From positions 1 through 38,440 of IMG/VR virus record IMGVR_UViG_3300036045_000036: a DNA stretch of 38,440 nucleotides. One strand, written 5' to 3'. The notes below the pieces were generated by a model. The model did not search any database. It was not told the DNA's origin and saw only the letters and a list, made by a program, of their open reading frames with translations. Shown here piece after piece: positions 14,539-22,362 of the stretch (position 1 is its first letter; each line of letters begins with the position of its first letter). This DNA is from a virus. The position numbers and the translations under genes are program-made.

Positions 14539-17040
14539 TTACTTGTTCCTCGGCCAGCGGTTGAAGCGCGGCGCCGTGCGAAATCCTGTCCGCCATGCGG
14601 CGAAGTCGCTTATGCCGCCGTTCGTGATGACCTTATCCCACGCGGAATCGGAGCCCGGCACGTCGCGCTCGATGGCGGCGCAAAGTGCAGCCCACATCTG
14701 CGCGGGGTAAGACGTACCTGCACTCACCGCTGCGGCAGAGTCGGCCGAAACACCAGACCAATCGGTCGGGGTGCCAGTTATCCACGAACCGGACGCAGGC
14801 GGCAGCGTGCCGGTCATATCCGAGCGCGTCATCGCGCCCCAGTCGCCCGATCCCATATTGATCGTGCCGCCAGTGATGTCTCCAATCGTCAGTGTGTACG
14901 GGTGATACCGCCACTCGCCGCCGGTGGCCTCATTTATGCGGCGCACCACATAGGCGCAGGCTTTGTCTGTCATGGCAGACCAGGCCGCGCCATCGGCGTC
15001 GCGCAGCACCTTGGCCGCGTCCACGAAGTTCCACGCCACCAGGCAGAAGTGCTGCATCCACGGCGCGTGCTGGCAGCGGGCCCGGCCATCGTGGTCGGCG
15101 TTGCTGGTATTGGCTGTCAGACCCCACACCACCGCGAGCGAGTTGTAGGGAGCATCGAGAAATGCGTTATTGACAGCGATGTTCGTTGCCAATGCCGTTC
15201 GATAGTCTGCCTTGCGTGTCGCGTCGGCGTCTGGAGTCAACAGAATCGTGGAGGCATAGGCCCTGGCACGCCAGGCGCGCGACCGCACCTGGTCGAACGA
15301 GTGGCTACCATCGGTGCTGCCAAAGTTGCTGTGGTGCCAGGCAAATTCCTTTTGAGCCATGTCGATAAAGCACGGGCTCGGCCGACACAGGAACGGCACC
15401 AGCGCAACGGCCGGAATGTGCGAGGCATCATTGCTGTTCGGCCCATAGCGGGGTTCGGTCGTCAGTGCAGGCCAGTTGCCGTTGGTGGTGTTCTTGCCTA
15501 AAACCTGAGCGCGCGTCGGAGGTGTTCCGTCCGCATGTCTGAAATGCCAGTTAAGCGACAGGGCCGCCAGCCCGGTCGCCAGAACCGCGCGGCGAGCGTA
15601 AAGATTCCCGCTCGCCAAGTAATCCGACTGGCATTCAGTCCATGGGCCAATTTCTTCGTCATCGCCAGTGCCATCCATCGCCGGCGCGCGCAGGCGGCAC
15701 GTGGCCCACGGCACATACGTGTCCCATGTCTCAGCATACTTGGTGGCGAGGTTCTCTGTTGATGCCTCTGCCGGCTGATAAAACAGCGGCGCGCCTTGCA
15801 AATACGCGATGTCGTGCGTCACCTCCATGCCCGGATCCAGACCGACCCAGGTGGAGCAGTACCATGCGCGAAATGGCTCGTGCCCGCCGGTGTACTTGAC
15901 CGCGCTGTAGCCTTCATCGTAGCGGCGACAGTTTGGAATGTCTGATCCTGCGCCAGGACTACTGACCGTTGCGATGGTGGCGCCGTTGACCTTCACGGTG
16001 GCGCCGGTGTAGGTCTGCGTGCTCGGCGCCGTCACCGTGGCCGCGTTGGCGTTGACTTCGCCGTTTTCTATCACGACCTCAACGAACGCGCGATCGCTGA
16101 CGCCGGCCTTAAAGGCGTGGATGTCGATGATCGCCTTCATCGTGCCGAGCCCGCAGCCGAGCACGTAGCGGCAGCAGATGGTGGCGCTGTTGGCCCACCA
16201 GGTGCGCGCCGGCGAAGTGAAGTCGCTGAGCGTCTGATCGCCGCCGCCGAAGTTGACGACGATGTCACTGACGATGGCGTCGATGCGGCTGGCGGTCAGC
16301 GCCGTGCCGCTTGGCGCGCCTGGCCGCAACCGGATGGCCTTGGTCACCGCGTTGGTGACGGCGGTTTCGCCGGCCACGACCATCACCTGTGCGCTGCCGT
16401 CCGGCCAGGTGCTGAGCACACTGCTGCGCAGGTTGGCGTCGTCTGGACTGACGAGGATCTGGCCGCTCGGCACCGCCCCTTCGACCGGATAGACCGTGGC
16501 GTGGTAAGGCAAGGTCGCGGTGACGGTCGGGTGCAGCGTGAGGGTCGGCAGTGCGCCCGGTTCAAAGTACGTGAAGCGGATGGAGTTGGCCGATGTCACC
16601 GCTGACCCACCATCGGACAGCACGCCGCCTTCGCTGAGCGTGATGAGCGTGGGCAGCGCAGTATTCAGCGGGTCCACGCCATACACGCCGCCGGCGGTAT
16701 AGCCAGCCGGGCCCGTGGCCGCCACATTGAAAGTCTCGCCGCCGCCCTGGACGAACGTGATGACCGGCGCCACGGCCCAGCCAAGCGAGGCGGCCGACGT
16801 TGAACCAGCCACCGCCGCCCCCTGCATGCGAATGCCGCGCAGCAGCGCGGCCGTGGCCTGCGCGCTAGCGCTGGCGGCGCCGCCGAGGTTGACCCCGCGC
16901 AGCAGCGCCGCGGCGGCCTGCGCGCTGGCGAGCGCGCTGCCGGCGAGCGGCACGGCGGCGCCCTGGCCGATGACACCGCTGATGGACATCAGCGCGCTCA
17001 GCCGCAGCCGCGGCGGGGCGCGCAGCTTGAAGTCGGACAT
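14539..17040 (-). CDS. Large putative polysaccharide lyase / depolymerase with N-terminal alanine repeats
   Basis: 833 residues. Residues 1-85: a short basic start, then three alanine repeats (VPLAGSALASAQAAAALLRG, VNLGGAASASAQATAALLRG, IRMQGAAVAGSTSAASLG). Residues about 170-330 resemble the RIFT-barrel domain of YetA-like exo-rhamnogalacturonan lyases: PVEGAVPSGQILV, then SVLSTWPDGSAQVMVVAG (the WPDGS motif). The C-terminal 400 residues look helical and Trp/His-rich, consistent with an alpha/alpha toroid (FAWHHSNFGSTDGSHSFDQ, CQHAPWMQHFCLVAWNFVDAAK). An enzyme or binding protein for host surface glycans is the best inference. The body is less GC-rich than the N-terminal repeats, suggesting acquisition of the cargo part. 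Confidence 0.6.
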   Translation of the reverse strand: MSDFKLRAPPRLRLSALMSISGVIGQGAAVPLAGSALASAQAAAALLRGVNLGGAASASAQATAALLRGIRMQGAAVAGSTSAASLGWAVAPVITFVQGGGETFNVAATGPAGYTAGGVYGVDPLNTALPTLITLSEGGVLSDGGSAVTSANSIRFTYFEPGALPTLTLHPTVTATLPYHATVYPVEGAVPSGQILVSPDDANLRSSVLSTWPDGSAQVMVVAGETAVTNAVTKAIRLRPGAPSGTALTASRIDAIVSDIVVNFGGGDQTLSDFTSPARTWWANSATICCRYVLGCGLGTMKAIIDIHAFKAGVSDRAFVEVVIENGEVNANAATVTAPSTQTYTGATVKVNGATIATVSSPGAGSDIPNCRRYDEGYSAVKYTGGHEPFRAWYCSTWVGLDPGMEVTHDIAYLQGAPLFYQPAEASTENLATKYAETWDTYVPWATCRLRAPAMDGTGDDEEIGPWTECQSDYLASGNLYARRAVLATGLAALSLNWHFRHADGTPPTRAQVLGKNTTNGNWPALTTEPRYGPNSNDASHIPAVALVPFLCRPSPCFIDMAQKEFAWHHSNFGSTDGSHSFDQVRSRAWRARAYASTILLTPDADATRKADYRTALATNIAVNNAFLDAPYNSLAVVWGLTANTSNADHDGRARCQHAPWMQHFCLVAWNFVDAAKVLRDADGAAWSAMTDKACAYVVRRINEATGGEWRYHPYTLTIGDITGGTINMGSGDWGAMTRSDMTGTLPPASGSWITGTPTDWSGVSADSAAAVSAGTSYPAQMWAALCAAIERDVPGSDSAWDKVITNGGISDFAAWRTGFRTAPRFNRWPRNK

Positions 17041-17445
17041 TTACACCAGCACCAGCGCGGCCGAAAGGCCCGGCGAACTGACGGAGGTGGCGTCGGCCGG
17101 GATGACGGTGTCGGACAGGATCATGTCCGCGCCGCTGCCGGCCAGGCCGACGCTGCCGGACACCAGCACGACATTGTCCCGGTCGCGCCACTGGATCTTG
17201 CCGATGGTGCCGGGCGTGACGGTGGTGTCGGCCGCCATGGTGTTGGTCTGCGCCTCGGCGACGCTGCCGCCGGGGCTGGTGGCGGCCGCAAAGGCCGGAT
17301 TGCCGAACAGCACCTGCGCCAGTTCGGCGTCGGCCGCGGTGAGCAGGCGGCAGTCGCCGGTGGCGTCGGTGGAGCCGACGTTCAGCTCGGCCAGGGCGCC
17401 GTTCAGCGCGCCGCGGCGGATGCGGTCATGGATGGTCAGGGCCAT
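17041..17445 (-). CDS. Minor virion protein of a widespread phage family (unknown role)
   Basis: 134 residues (MALTIHDRIRRGALNGALAEL...). The C-terminal pattern IGKIQWRDRDNVVLVSGSVG followed by GADMILSDTVIPADATSVS belongs to a family I recall as common near fibre and adhesin genes of siphoviruses, with a short helix first and then beta strands. No catalytic residues are evident. It directly precedes the lyase-like gene, with its stop next to that gene's ATG. Its own start overlaps the end of a 58-residue gene in another frame. Family membership is from memory of the pattern, not alignment. Confidence 0.68.
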   Translation of the reverse strand: MALTIHDRIRRGALNGALAELNVGSTDATGDCRLLTAADAELAQVLFGNPAFAAATSPGGSVAEAQTNTMAADTTVTPGTIGKIQWRDRDNVVLVSGSVGLAGSGADMILSDTVIPADATSVSSPGLSAALVLV

Positions 17446-17602
17446 GCGGAGGCTCCAGAGATTCTTCGAGGGCGAGGTCGAGATCGAGCGGCAGAACGCC
17501 GTCGAGCTCGACCTCCTTGCACACCGAGCCGTCGGCGCGGCGGAACTGGAGGGTCCCGCGCAGCTTGAGGCCGGCCCGCATGACGGGCGCCAGCAGGCTC
17601 AC
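17426..17602 (-). CDS. Small 58-residue phage protein
   Basis: GTG start at 17602 giving MSLLAPVMRAGLKLRG, preceded by AAGG about 8 bases upstream; an ATG at 17581 is an in-frame alternative. The body reads LKLRGTLQFRRADGSVCKEVELDG, a short beta protein type seen between fibre-family genes of related phages. It starts 10 bases after the upstream stop, and its last 20 bases overlap the start of the 134-residue gene. This tight packing fills what would otherwise be a 167-base hole and supports the call. No function can be assigned. Confidence 0.58.
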   Translation of the reverse strand: MSLLAPVMRAGLKLRGTLQFRRADGSVCKEVELDGVLPLDLDLALEESLEPPHGPDHP

Positions 17603-17612
17603 GGGGCGAGCC

Positions 17613-18134
17613 TTACTGCAGCGTGATGGTGAGCGCGCCGGCCGCGAACTGCACGGTGTTGCCGCTCGCTACGGTCTGGTTGGCGGTGAGCGCCGCGCAG
17701 AACAGCATGTTGCCGCTGGTGCTGGCGTCCATCAGCGCCCAGTGCGTGACGGTGCCCGACCAGGTGACCGTGCCCCAGCTGATGGCGTTGTTGTTGCTGG
17801 TGACGCCGCCAGTGCCGCTGGAGGCGGTGGTCGAGCCGGCCGACTGCGTGCCGGCCCAGTTGGCGAGCGAACTGGCGACGCTCTGGCGCGAGTAGTTGCC
17901 GCCGGAAACCTCGGTGCCGCCGCCGGCGTCGTTGCACGCCGCGGTGAACAGCGCCACGTAGCTGGTGGCCGGTGGCGTGAACGACTGGCCGCGCAGCAGC
18001 CAGTCGACGATCTTGTTCTCGAGGTAGTCCGAAAACGCCTGGGCGTGGGCCGGCTGCGGCGCAAGCGATCCGAGCGCCGCGATCGACAGCACGAGGGCCG
18101 CGGAAAGCGACCGGAACTTGTGCAGCAGTTTCAT
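17613..18134 (-). CDS. Virion/fibre-family protein carrying a Sec signal peptide
   Basis: 173 residues. Residues 34-173 belong to the widespread phage family with the pattern ENK..DWLLRG, YVALFTAACNDAGGGTEVSGGNYSRQ, WGTVTHWALMD.. and AAGALTITL, usually annotated as a tail-fibre or virion protein. Unusually, it is preceded by a classic Sec signal peptide: basic start MKLLHKFR, hydrophobic core LSAALVLSIAALGSLA, then PQPAHAQA with AxA cleavage possibilities. Start ATG at 18134 with GGAG nine bases upstream. If the signal works, the product goes to the periplasm or cell surface rather than directly into virions. A longer frame upstream lacks support. Confidence 0.75.
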   Translation of the reverse strand: MKLLHKFRSLSAALVLSIAALGSLAPQPAHAQAFSDYLENKIVDWLLRGQSFTPPATSYVALFTAACNDAGGGTEVSGGNYSRQSVASSLANWAGTQSAGSTTASSGTGGVTSNNNAISWGTVTWSGTVTHWALMDASTSGNMLFCAALTANQTVASGNTVQFAAGALTITLQ

Positions 18135-18190
18135 GGGTGAAGACTCCGTGGGTTGATGTGCCGGGAAACCGCCGGCGACGGTGAAACGGG

Positions 18191-20185
18191 TTACTGTTGC
18201 CAACGCTTCGCAAAGCTGCTGCGCAGGCGGCGGCGGGGAACGGGTGGCGCCGGCTCGGGCTGCTTGATGGCCTCGAACTGCGGCTGGCTGTCGGGCTCTG
18301 CGCCCGACTGGCCGTCGAACATTTCCTTTTGCGGCGTGAGACCGAACACGCGCTCGCGGTCGCGCCACACCACTTCGGCGTGGCGGCCGCTCATCAGGTA
18401 CTGGAATGCGGCGTAGCCGTACACCAGCAAATCCCAGGCCTCATTGCGCGCCGAGGACTTGACCCACCACAGCGCCTTGTGGCCGGTCTTGTCGCGCCGC
18501 CATTCGCGCCTCTCGGCGACCACCTGTTCGAAGTAGTCGGCGGGATACGCGATCGGAAAGTGCAGATACCCGGCACCGGCCGCCTGGATGCCGCGCAGGC
18601 GGCTGTCCAGCAGGTTCTTGATGCCCTGCGTGCCGACGTACCGCACGGTGACGCCGCCCGGCACCGGCTTGCCGCGCCAGGTGAACTCGACCGTGCGCGG
18701 CTTGCCCAGGTGCGGCGCGTTGTACTGCGGCGCGCCCTGGATGGCGAACCAGTGCTTGCCGCGCAGCTGCGCGTCGCGGCAGAAAGCCTTGACGTCCTCG
18801 GCGTGGTGGCCGCCCATGTCGACGGCGCAGGCATCGACGCGGATGAACTGCCCGCTCTCGTGCTTGATCGGCGCCTGCAGCAGCTCGCGCAGCTTCTGCC
18901 AGGTCTCGGGCGCGGCGGGCGAGCCGTAGATCTCGCCGTGATGCAGGCCCCAGCTTTCCTCGCCGCGGCCGTAGGCGCGCAGTTCGACGGCCAGGCGGTT
19001 GTCCTGCACGTCGACCGCGCCGACCACGATCAGCCCGCGCGCCGGGCACACCATCAGCGGGTAACTCTCGGCCCGCGAGCGCAGGCGCTCGGCGTTGAGT
19101 GCGCCCTTGATGGTCTCGGCCCACACTTCGCCGAGTTCGTTGTTCGTGAAGGCCTTGAGCGCTTCCTCATCGCCCTGGGCGCCGATCCAGTCGGCCGCCA
19201 GCTGCGTCCACGGACGCCAGCCGATCGGCGCCGCCATGGAGGGCAGGTGCCAGCTCGCCACGCCGGGCTCGCCCTGCGCGGTGGCCTTCCAGTGCGCCAG
19301 GCCGCGCGCGGCGCAGTCGTCCTCGCTCAGCCCTTCTTCGCGCGCGTAGTTGCGCGTCTTCCAGACGTGCTCGGCGTTGCCGGTGCCGCACGCAACGCAG
19401 TAGTACAGCGCCGTCTCGGGCTGCTGGTCCTGCCACTTGAGCTGCGCCCACTCGAGCGGCTGCGCATGGCCGCAATCGGGGCAGCACAGGTGCCAGCGGC
19501 GCTGATCGCCGCGGCGGAACTGCCGGTCGATCGCGCTGCGGTCCTTGATCGTCGGCGTGCCGTCGCCGTAGATCTTCGCCTTGCGTCCGAAGTTGCTGGT
19601 GCGCTTCTTCGCCAGCGTGATCGGGTCGCCCTGGTCGCCGATGTCGAGCGCGTACTCGTCCGGCTCCTCGAACTTGACGTAGCGGATGGTGGCCGACTTC
19701 AGGCCGCCCACCCGGTTGGCGCTGACCAGGCGCATGACACCGCCCGGATACTTCTTGCGCAGCTTCGTGTTGTTGCTGCCGGCGCGATCAGCGTCGCGCA
19801 CCCGGCGCCGCAGCTCGCGCGTGCTCTTGCGCATCTCCTCGAAGCGCGTGATCTCCCACTGCTTGGCGTCTTCCAGCGTGGCGAACACCACCAACATGGA
19901 GCCCGCCGCCGCGCAGATGGCGTGGCCGACGAAGTTCTCGCCGATCGCCGATCCGCCGACCTGGTGCCCCTTCTTGACCCAGCCCTCGCGGTACGAAGAA
20001 CCCGGCGACATCGTGTTCTGGATGTCGATGCAGTACGGCGTGCGCAGGTTGCGCCAGGGGCCCGGCTCCGGCGTGTCGACCGGAAGCACGCGATGCTTCG
20101 CCGCCCACTCGGACACCGTCACGCGGTCGTCCGGCTTCAACGCGGCAGCGATCGCCCGCAGGTAGATCGCAGCCGCGTCGCTCAT
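18191..20185 (-). CDS. Terminase large subunit, GpA family
   Basis: 664 residues, normal length for lambda gpA-type terminases, which package DNA into proheads and cut the concatemer. An N-terminal ATPase is seen around VKKGHQVGGSAIGENF (degenerate P-loop as in gpA) and ATIRYVKFEEPDEYALDIGDQG (Walker B region). A zinc ribbon follows (CPDCGH ... YYCVACG). The C-terminal nuclease has acidic clusters in VVGAVDVQDNRL and RVDACAVDMGGHHAEDV. It ends RRRLRSSFAKRWQQ. Its ATG overlaps the stop of the small subunit gene. GpA-type enzymes usually cut at cos sites, suggesting defined cohesive ends in virions. Confidence 0.95.
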   Translation of the reverse strand: MSDAAAIYLRAIAAALKPDDRVTVSEWAAKHRVLPVDTPEPGPWRNLRTPYCIDIQNTMSPGSSYREGWVKKGHQVGGSAIGENFVGHAICAAAGSMLVVFATLEDAKQWEITRFEEMRKSTRELRRRVRDADRAGSNNTKLRKKYPGGVMRLVSANRVGGLKSATIRYVKFEEPDEYALDIGDQGDPITLAKKRTSNFGRKAKIYGDGTPTIKDRSAIDRQFRRGDQRRWHLCCPDCGHAQPLEWAQLKWQDQQPETALYYCVACGTGNAEHVWKTRNYAREEGLSEDDCAARGLAHWKATAQGEPGVASWHLPSMAAPIGWRPWTQLAADWIGAQGDEEALKAFTNNELGEVWAETIKGALNAERLRSRAESYPLMVCPARGLIVVGAVDVQDNRLAVELRAYGRGEESWGLHHGEIYGSPAAPETWQKLRELLQAPIKHESGQFIRVDACAVDMGGHHAEDVKAFCRDAQLRGKHWFAIQGAPQYNAPHLGKPRTVEFTWRGKPVPGGVTVRYVGTQGIKNLLDSRLRGIQAAGAGYLHFPIAYPADYFEQVVAERREWRRDKTGHKALWWVKSSARNEAWDLLVYGYAAFQYLMSGRHAEVVWRDRERVFGLTPQKEMFDGQSGAEPDSQPQFEAIKQPEPAPPVPRRRLRSSFAKRWQQ

Positions 20186-20835
20186 GTGTCGTCGTCTTCG
20201 TCGTCCGGTTCGGATACCGCCGCGGCCACGTCGAACGACTGCAGCACCGAGGTCAGCTCTGTCGCCATGATCCGCTCCACGTGAAACGGATCTGCCTCCG
20301 CTGCCACCTGGTCCTTGATGCGCGCCGGCACGTTCTCGATCGCATCGCGCAGCCCGCGGAAAGCGGTGAAGGCAATGCGCGAGACCTCGTCGATGGCAAT
20401 CAACTTGCCGCGCAGCTGCTCCAGCTCGAGCGCCTCGCGCTCGGCCCGCGTGCGCTCTCGCTCGGCCCGTGCCTTGCGATACTCGGCCGTGTCGCCCGGC
20501 TGCGGCGCGTCTTCCGGCGGTTCCTGCGGCACCGTCACGGCGCCAGGCATTGCCGCCGGCTCATCCGGTCGTGCGCCCGCCAGCGATGGTGCGTCCGGCC
20601 GTCCGGACGCCAGGGATTGCGCTTCTTGGCGCACGCCCGGCCCGGGCCGGTCGATCCGCCCGTCGACCGTGCGGGAAATATCGTGCACCCGCGCCCGCCA
20701 CGCGCGCGCGGCGTCCACCGAGTGCACCGGCATGCCCACCAGCGCGTCCCGATGCACCTGAGACTTCGACACTCCGAGGGCCGCGGCCAGCGTTCGCACG
20801 CTCAATTTTGGCCCCGTCCCGCTATCGTGTCCCAT
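20182..20835 (-). CDS. Terminase small subunit, Nu1-like
   Basis: 217 residues from the ATG at 20835 (MGHDSGTGPKLSVRTLAAALG). The N-terminal winged HTH, LAAALGVSKSQVHRDALVGMPVHSVDAARAWR, resembles the Nu1-type DNA-recognition domain. A Pro-rich linker follows, then a long charged helix (YRKARAERERTRAEREALELEQLRG in part), a segment FRGLRDAIENVPARI typical of phage small subunits, and an acidic end EPDDEDDDT. The start is uncertain: TTG at 20874 or GTG at 20871 would add 13 or 12 residues; the ATG has AGGGG very close. It recognises the packaging site and recruits the large subunit. Confidence 0.85.
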   Translation of the reverse strand: MGHDSGTGPKLSVRTLAAALGVSKSQVHRDALVGMPVHSVDAARAWRARVHDISRTVDGRIDRPGPGVRQEAQSLASGRPDAPSLAGARPDEPAAMPGAVTVPQEPPEDAPQPGDTAEYRKARAERERTRAEREALELEQLRGKLIAIDEVSRIAFTAFRGLRDAIENVPARIKDQVAAEADPFHVERIMATELTSVLQSFDVAAAVSEPDDEDDDT

Positions 20836-20978
20836 GTCCCCTATGCCGTCCCCCAAGTTCAGAACGTCCACCAAATACGCACGACGGGGTCCGAATTACC
20901 CGCGCCAGAAAAGTGCCGGAAGGACCCGTAGAATCAATGACTTGCGAGTGGCGCGAAGCGTTGCCCATGCAGTGACGA
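20836..20978. other. Non-coding gap upstream of terminase genes (possible cos region)
   Basis: 143 bases between the gpZ-like gene and the small terminase gene, with no convincing reading frame. In lambda-type phages with GpA terminase, cos and its small-subunit binding sites lie just upstream of the small subunit, so this gap and the 21750-21906 leader are the two natural candidates. I could not identify a symmetric nicking site by eye. Confidence 0.35.
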
Positions 20979-21749
20979 CTACCGCGCATTGCGGGCAGCG
21001 AGTGCAGCGCGCGATCGTTCAAGGGCGATACCGAACTGGCGGCTGAAGTGCTTGGAAGCAGCCTGGTCGACGACGTTCTGCAGAGGCAGGCGAACACGGT
21101 AAGACGGTCGACCAACGACGAACGCCATGACTAGGCGCGTGGCCCAGCCGAAAGATGTCTTCCTGCGTTGGTACACGCCGCGCGGCAGCCCGCTGCGGCG
21201 CGATGGGATGAAGAACGTGCCGGCCTTTGACACTGTGCGGCGCGACCTGACCGAGTTGGTCCGGTTGGCGCTGTAGCCGGCTTCATCTTCCGCCACCTTG
21301 AGTTGCGACAGGATCTGCCGGATGAGCTTGGTCTCGATGTTGCCGTAGGCATCAAGCGGAAGGTCTTTGGCGGGCACGACGAATTCATTCGGACGCATGC
21401 CTGCTTGCATCAATCTGCGCTCGAAGGCCTTGCGACCACGCTGTCCGCCGAACACTTGCGGGTAGATGTAGGCCGTATCCCGGCTGGCCACCTGGCGGTC
21501 TCTTGCCTTGAGCCCTACCTTTGCGATCTGACTGGCTTCGGTCGCCGGCGTGATGAATGTGGAGTTCAACGCCCAGGGCGTCGGACGATCGAACGCCGTT
21601 CGCATCGTCTTGATGACTTCGAACTGCGCCTGCTTGGCGGTCTGAGTCAGGGCGATGGCTACGGTAGTGCGCCAGCGCCGATTGGAGAAACCCTCGGCCA
21701 TGGCACGCAGCGGGCCGAGATCGGCCTGGACCTTGATCGTGACCGTCAT
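20979..21749 (-). CDS. Minor tail protein, gpZ-like (displaced)
   Basis: 256 residues from the ATG at 21749 (MTVTIKVQADLGPLRAMAEGF). The features fit lambda Z/tail-completion proteins: an N-terminal helix, ALTQTAKQAQFEVIKTMRTAF, then basic residues and FFIPSRRSGLPRGVYQRRK, and a closing segment LPLQNVVDQAASKHFSRQFG. It is strongly basic and less GC-rich than the terminase genes. In lambda Z lies between FII and U; here that slot is empty and the only Z-like gene is upstream of terminase. No strong ribosome site precedes the ATG; a TTG at 21797 would run through the terminator hairpin and is unlikely. Confidence 0.62.
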   Translation of the reverse strand: MTVTIKVQADLGPLRAMAEGFSNRRWRTTVAIALTQTAKQAQFEVIKTMRTAFDRPTPWALNSTFITPATEASQIAKVGLKARDRQVASRDTAYIYPQVFGGQRGRKAFERRLMQAGMRPNEFVVPAKDLPLDAYGNIETKLIRQILSQLKVAEDEAGYSANRTNSVRSRRTVSKAGTFFIPSRRSGLPRGVYQRRKTSFGWATRLVMAFVVGRPSYRVRLPLQNVVDQAASKHFSRQFGIALERSRAALAARNAR

Positions 21750-21750
21750 C

Positions 21751-21787
21751 GGAAAAGAAGCGGCCGCGCGGGGGCGGCGCGGCCGCT
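21751..21787 (-). terminator. Strong hairpin terminator ahead of the late operon
   Basis: On the minus strand a perfect 11-bp GC stem (AGCGGCCGCGC with its complement) and 7-base loop are followed by TCTTTT. It lies between the antiterminator-like gene and the first late gene, where lambda has tR'. It would block late transcription unless antiterminated. Confidence 0.72.
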
Positions 21788-21906
21788 GCAGGGACAACAG
21801 AGGAGACAGCCATGCGGCCCGGCAGAACGTCGCACGGTGGTGCGGGGTGTAGCTCTGCCAAGCCTGCCTGATTCAAACACGAAAGAAGAAAAGCGCGAAA
21901 TTGTTT
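21788..21906 (-). promoter_or_regulatory. Putative late leader / antitermination region
   Basis: 119 bases without a gene between the antiterminator-like gene and the terminator at 21751-21787. By analogy with lambda PR'-tR', the late promoter and Q-loading site should be here. The minus strand offers TTGAAT followed by a weak -10-like GCTACA after 17 bases. The match is poor, so the region is inferred from layout rather than from promoter sequence. Confidence 0.4.
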
Positions 21907-22362
21907 TCAGTCTTCGGTGATGGTGAGCGCCTGCGCCATGAACGTGGCGTGCTGGGTGCGCACAATGCGGCCCGGGAAGGTCATGCTGGCGCTTTCGAGC
22001 GCGATACTGGTCGGCGCCGGCTGCTGCCGCTGCTCGAGCAGCGTTTCGAGCCGGCAGTCGGCGTAGCACAGGTGGTTGTGAAGCGTTTCCTTCGTGATGT
22101 GCAGGCGGCGCGCGATCTCGGCGCGGGTACGCATGAGGTCGAGGTAGACGGCCTTGACGGCGCGCCGCAGGTCGTCGGGCAGCTGCGCGACGAGCTGGTC
22201 GGTGACGACGGCTTCGTCGTTGATCTGCGGCGTGAGCGCGCCAACAGGCTGGGCGCAATCGACGCGTTCGGTGTAGAAAGCCGAGCGGCTGCCGCCGGGC
22301 GCCAGGTAGACCCACAGTTGCCAGCGGGTGAGGCGGTCTTTCCAGTATGGGTTGCGCTTCAT
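21907..22362 (-). CDS. Putative late-gene antiterminator, Q-like
   Basis: 151 residues. It contains LTRWQLWVYLAPGGSRSA, then DQLVAQLPDDLRRAVKAVYLDLMRTRAEIARRLHITKETLHNHLCYADCRLETLLEQ, a helix followed by a sigma-factor-like HTH and a closing helix. This layout is typical of short phage antitermination proteins (Phage_antitermQ-like). It is the last gene of the leftward early operon and lies directly before a terminator and the late operon, as Q does in lambda. It has about 30 extra C-terminal residues after the HTH. A plain transcription activator of the late promoter is the alternative. Confidence 0.62.
   Translation of the reverse strand: MKRNPYWKDRLTRWQLWVYLAPGGSRSAFYTERVDCAQPVGALTPQINDEAVVTDQLVAQLPDDLRRAVKAVYLDLMRTRAEIARRLHITKETLHNHLCYADCRLETLLEQRQQPAPTSIALESASMTFPGRIVRTQHATFMAQALTITED

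Noticed and set aside
18197-20284. Plus-strand open frame of nearly 700 codons
   Set aside because: Antisense to the terminase large subunit, whose motifs are clear on the minus strand.
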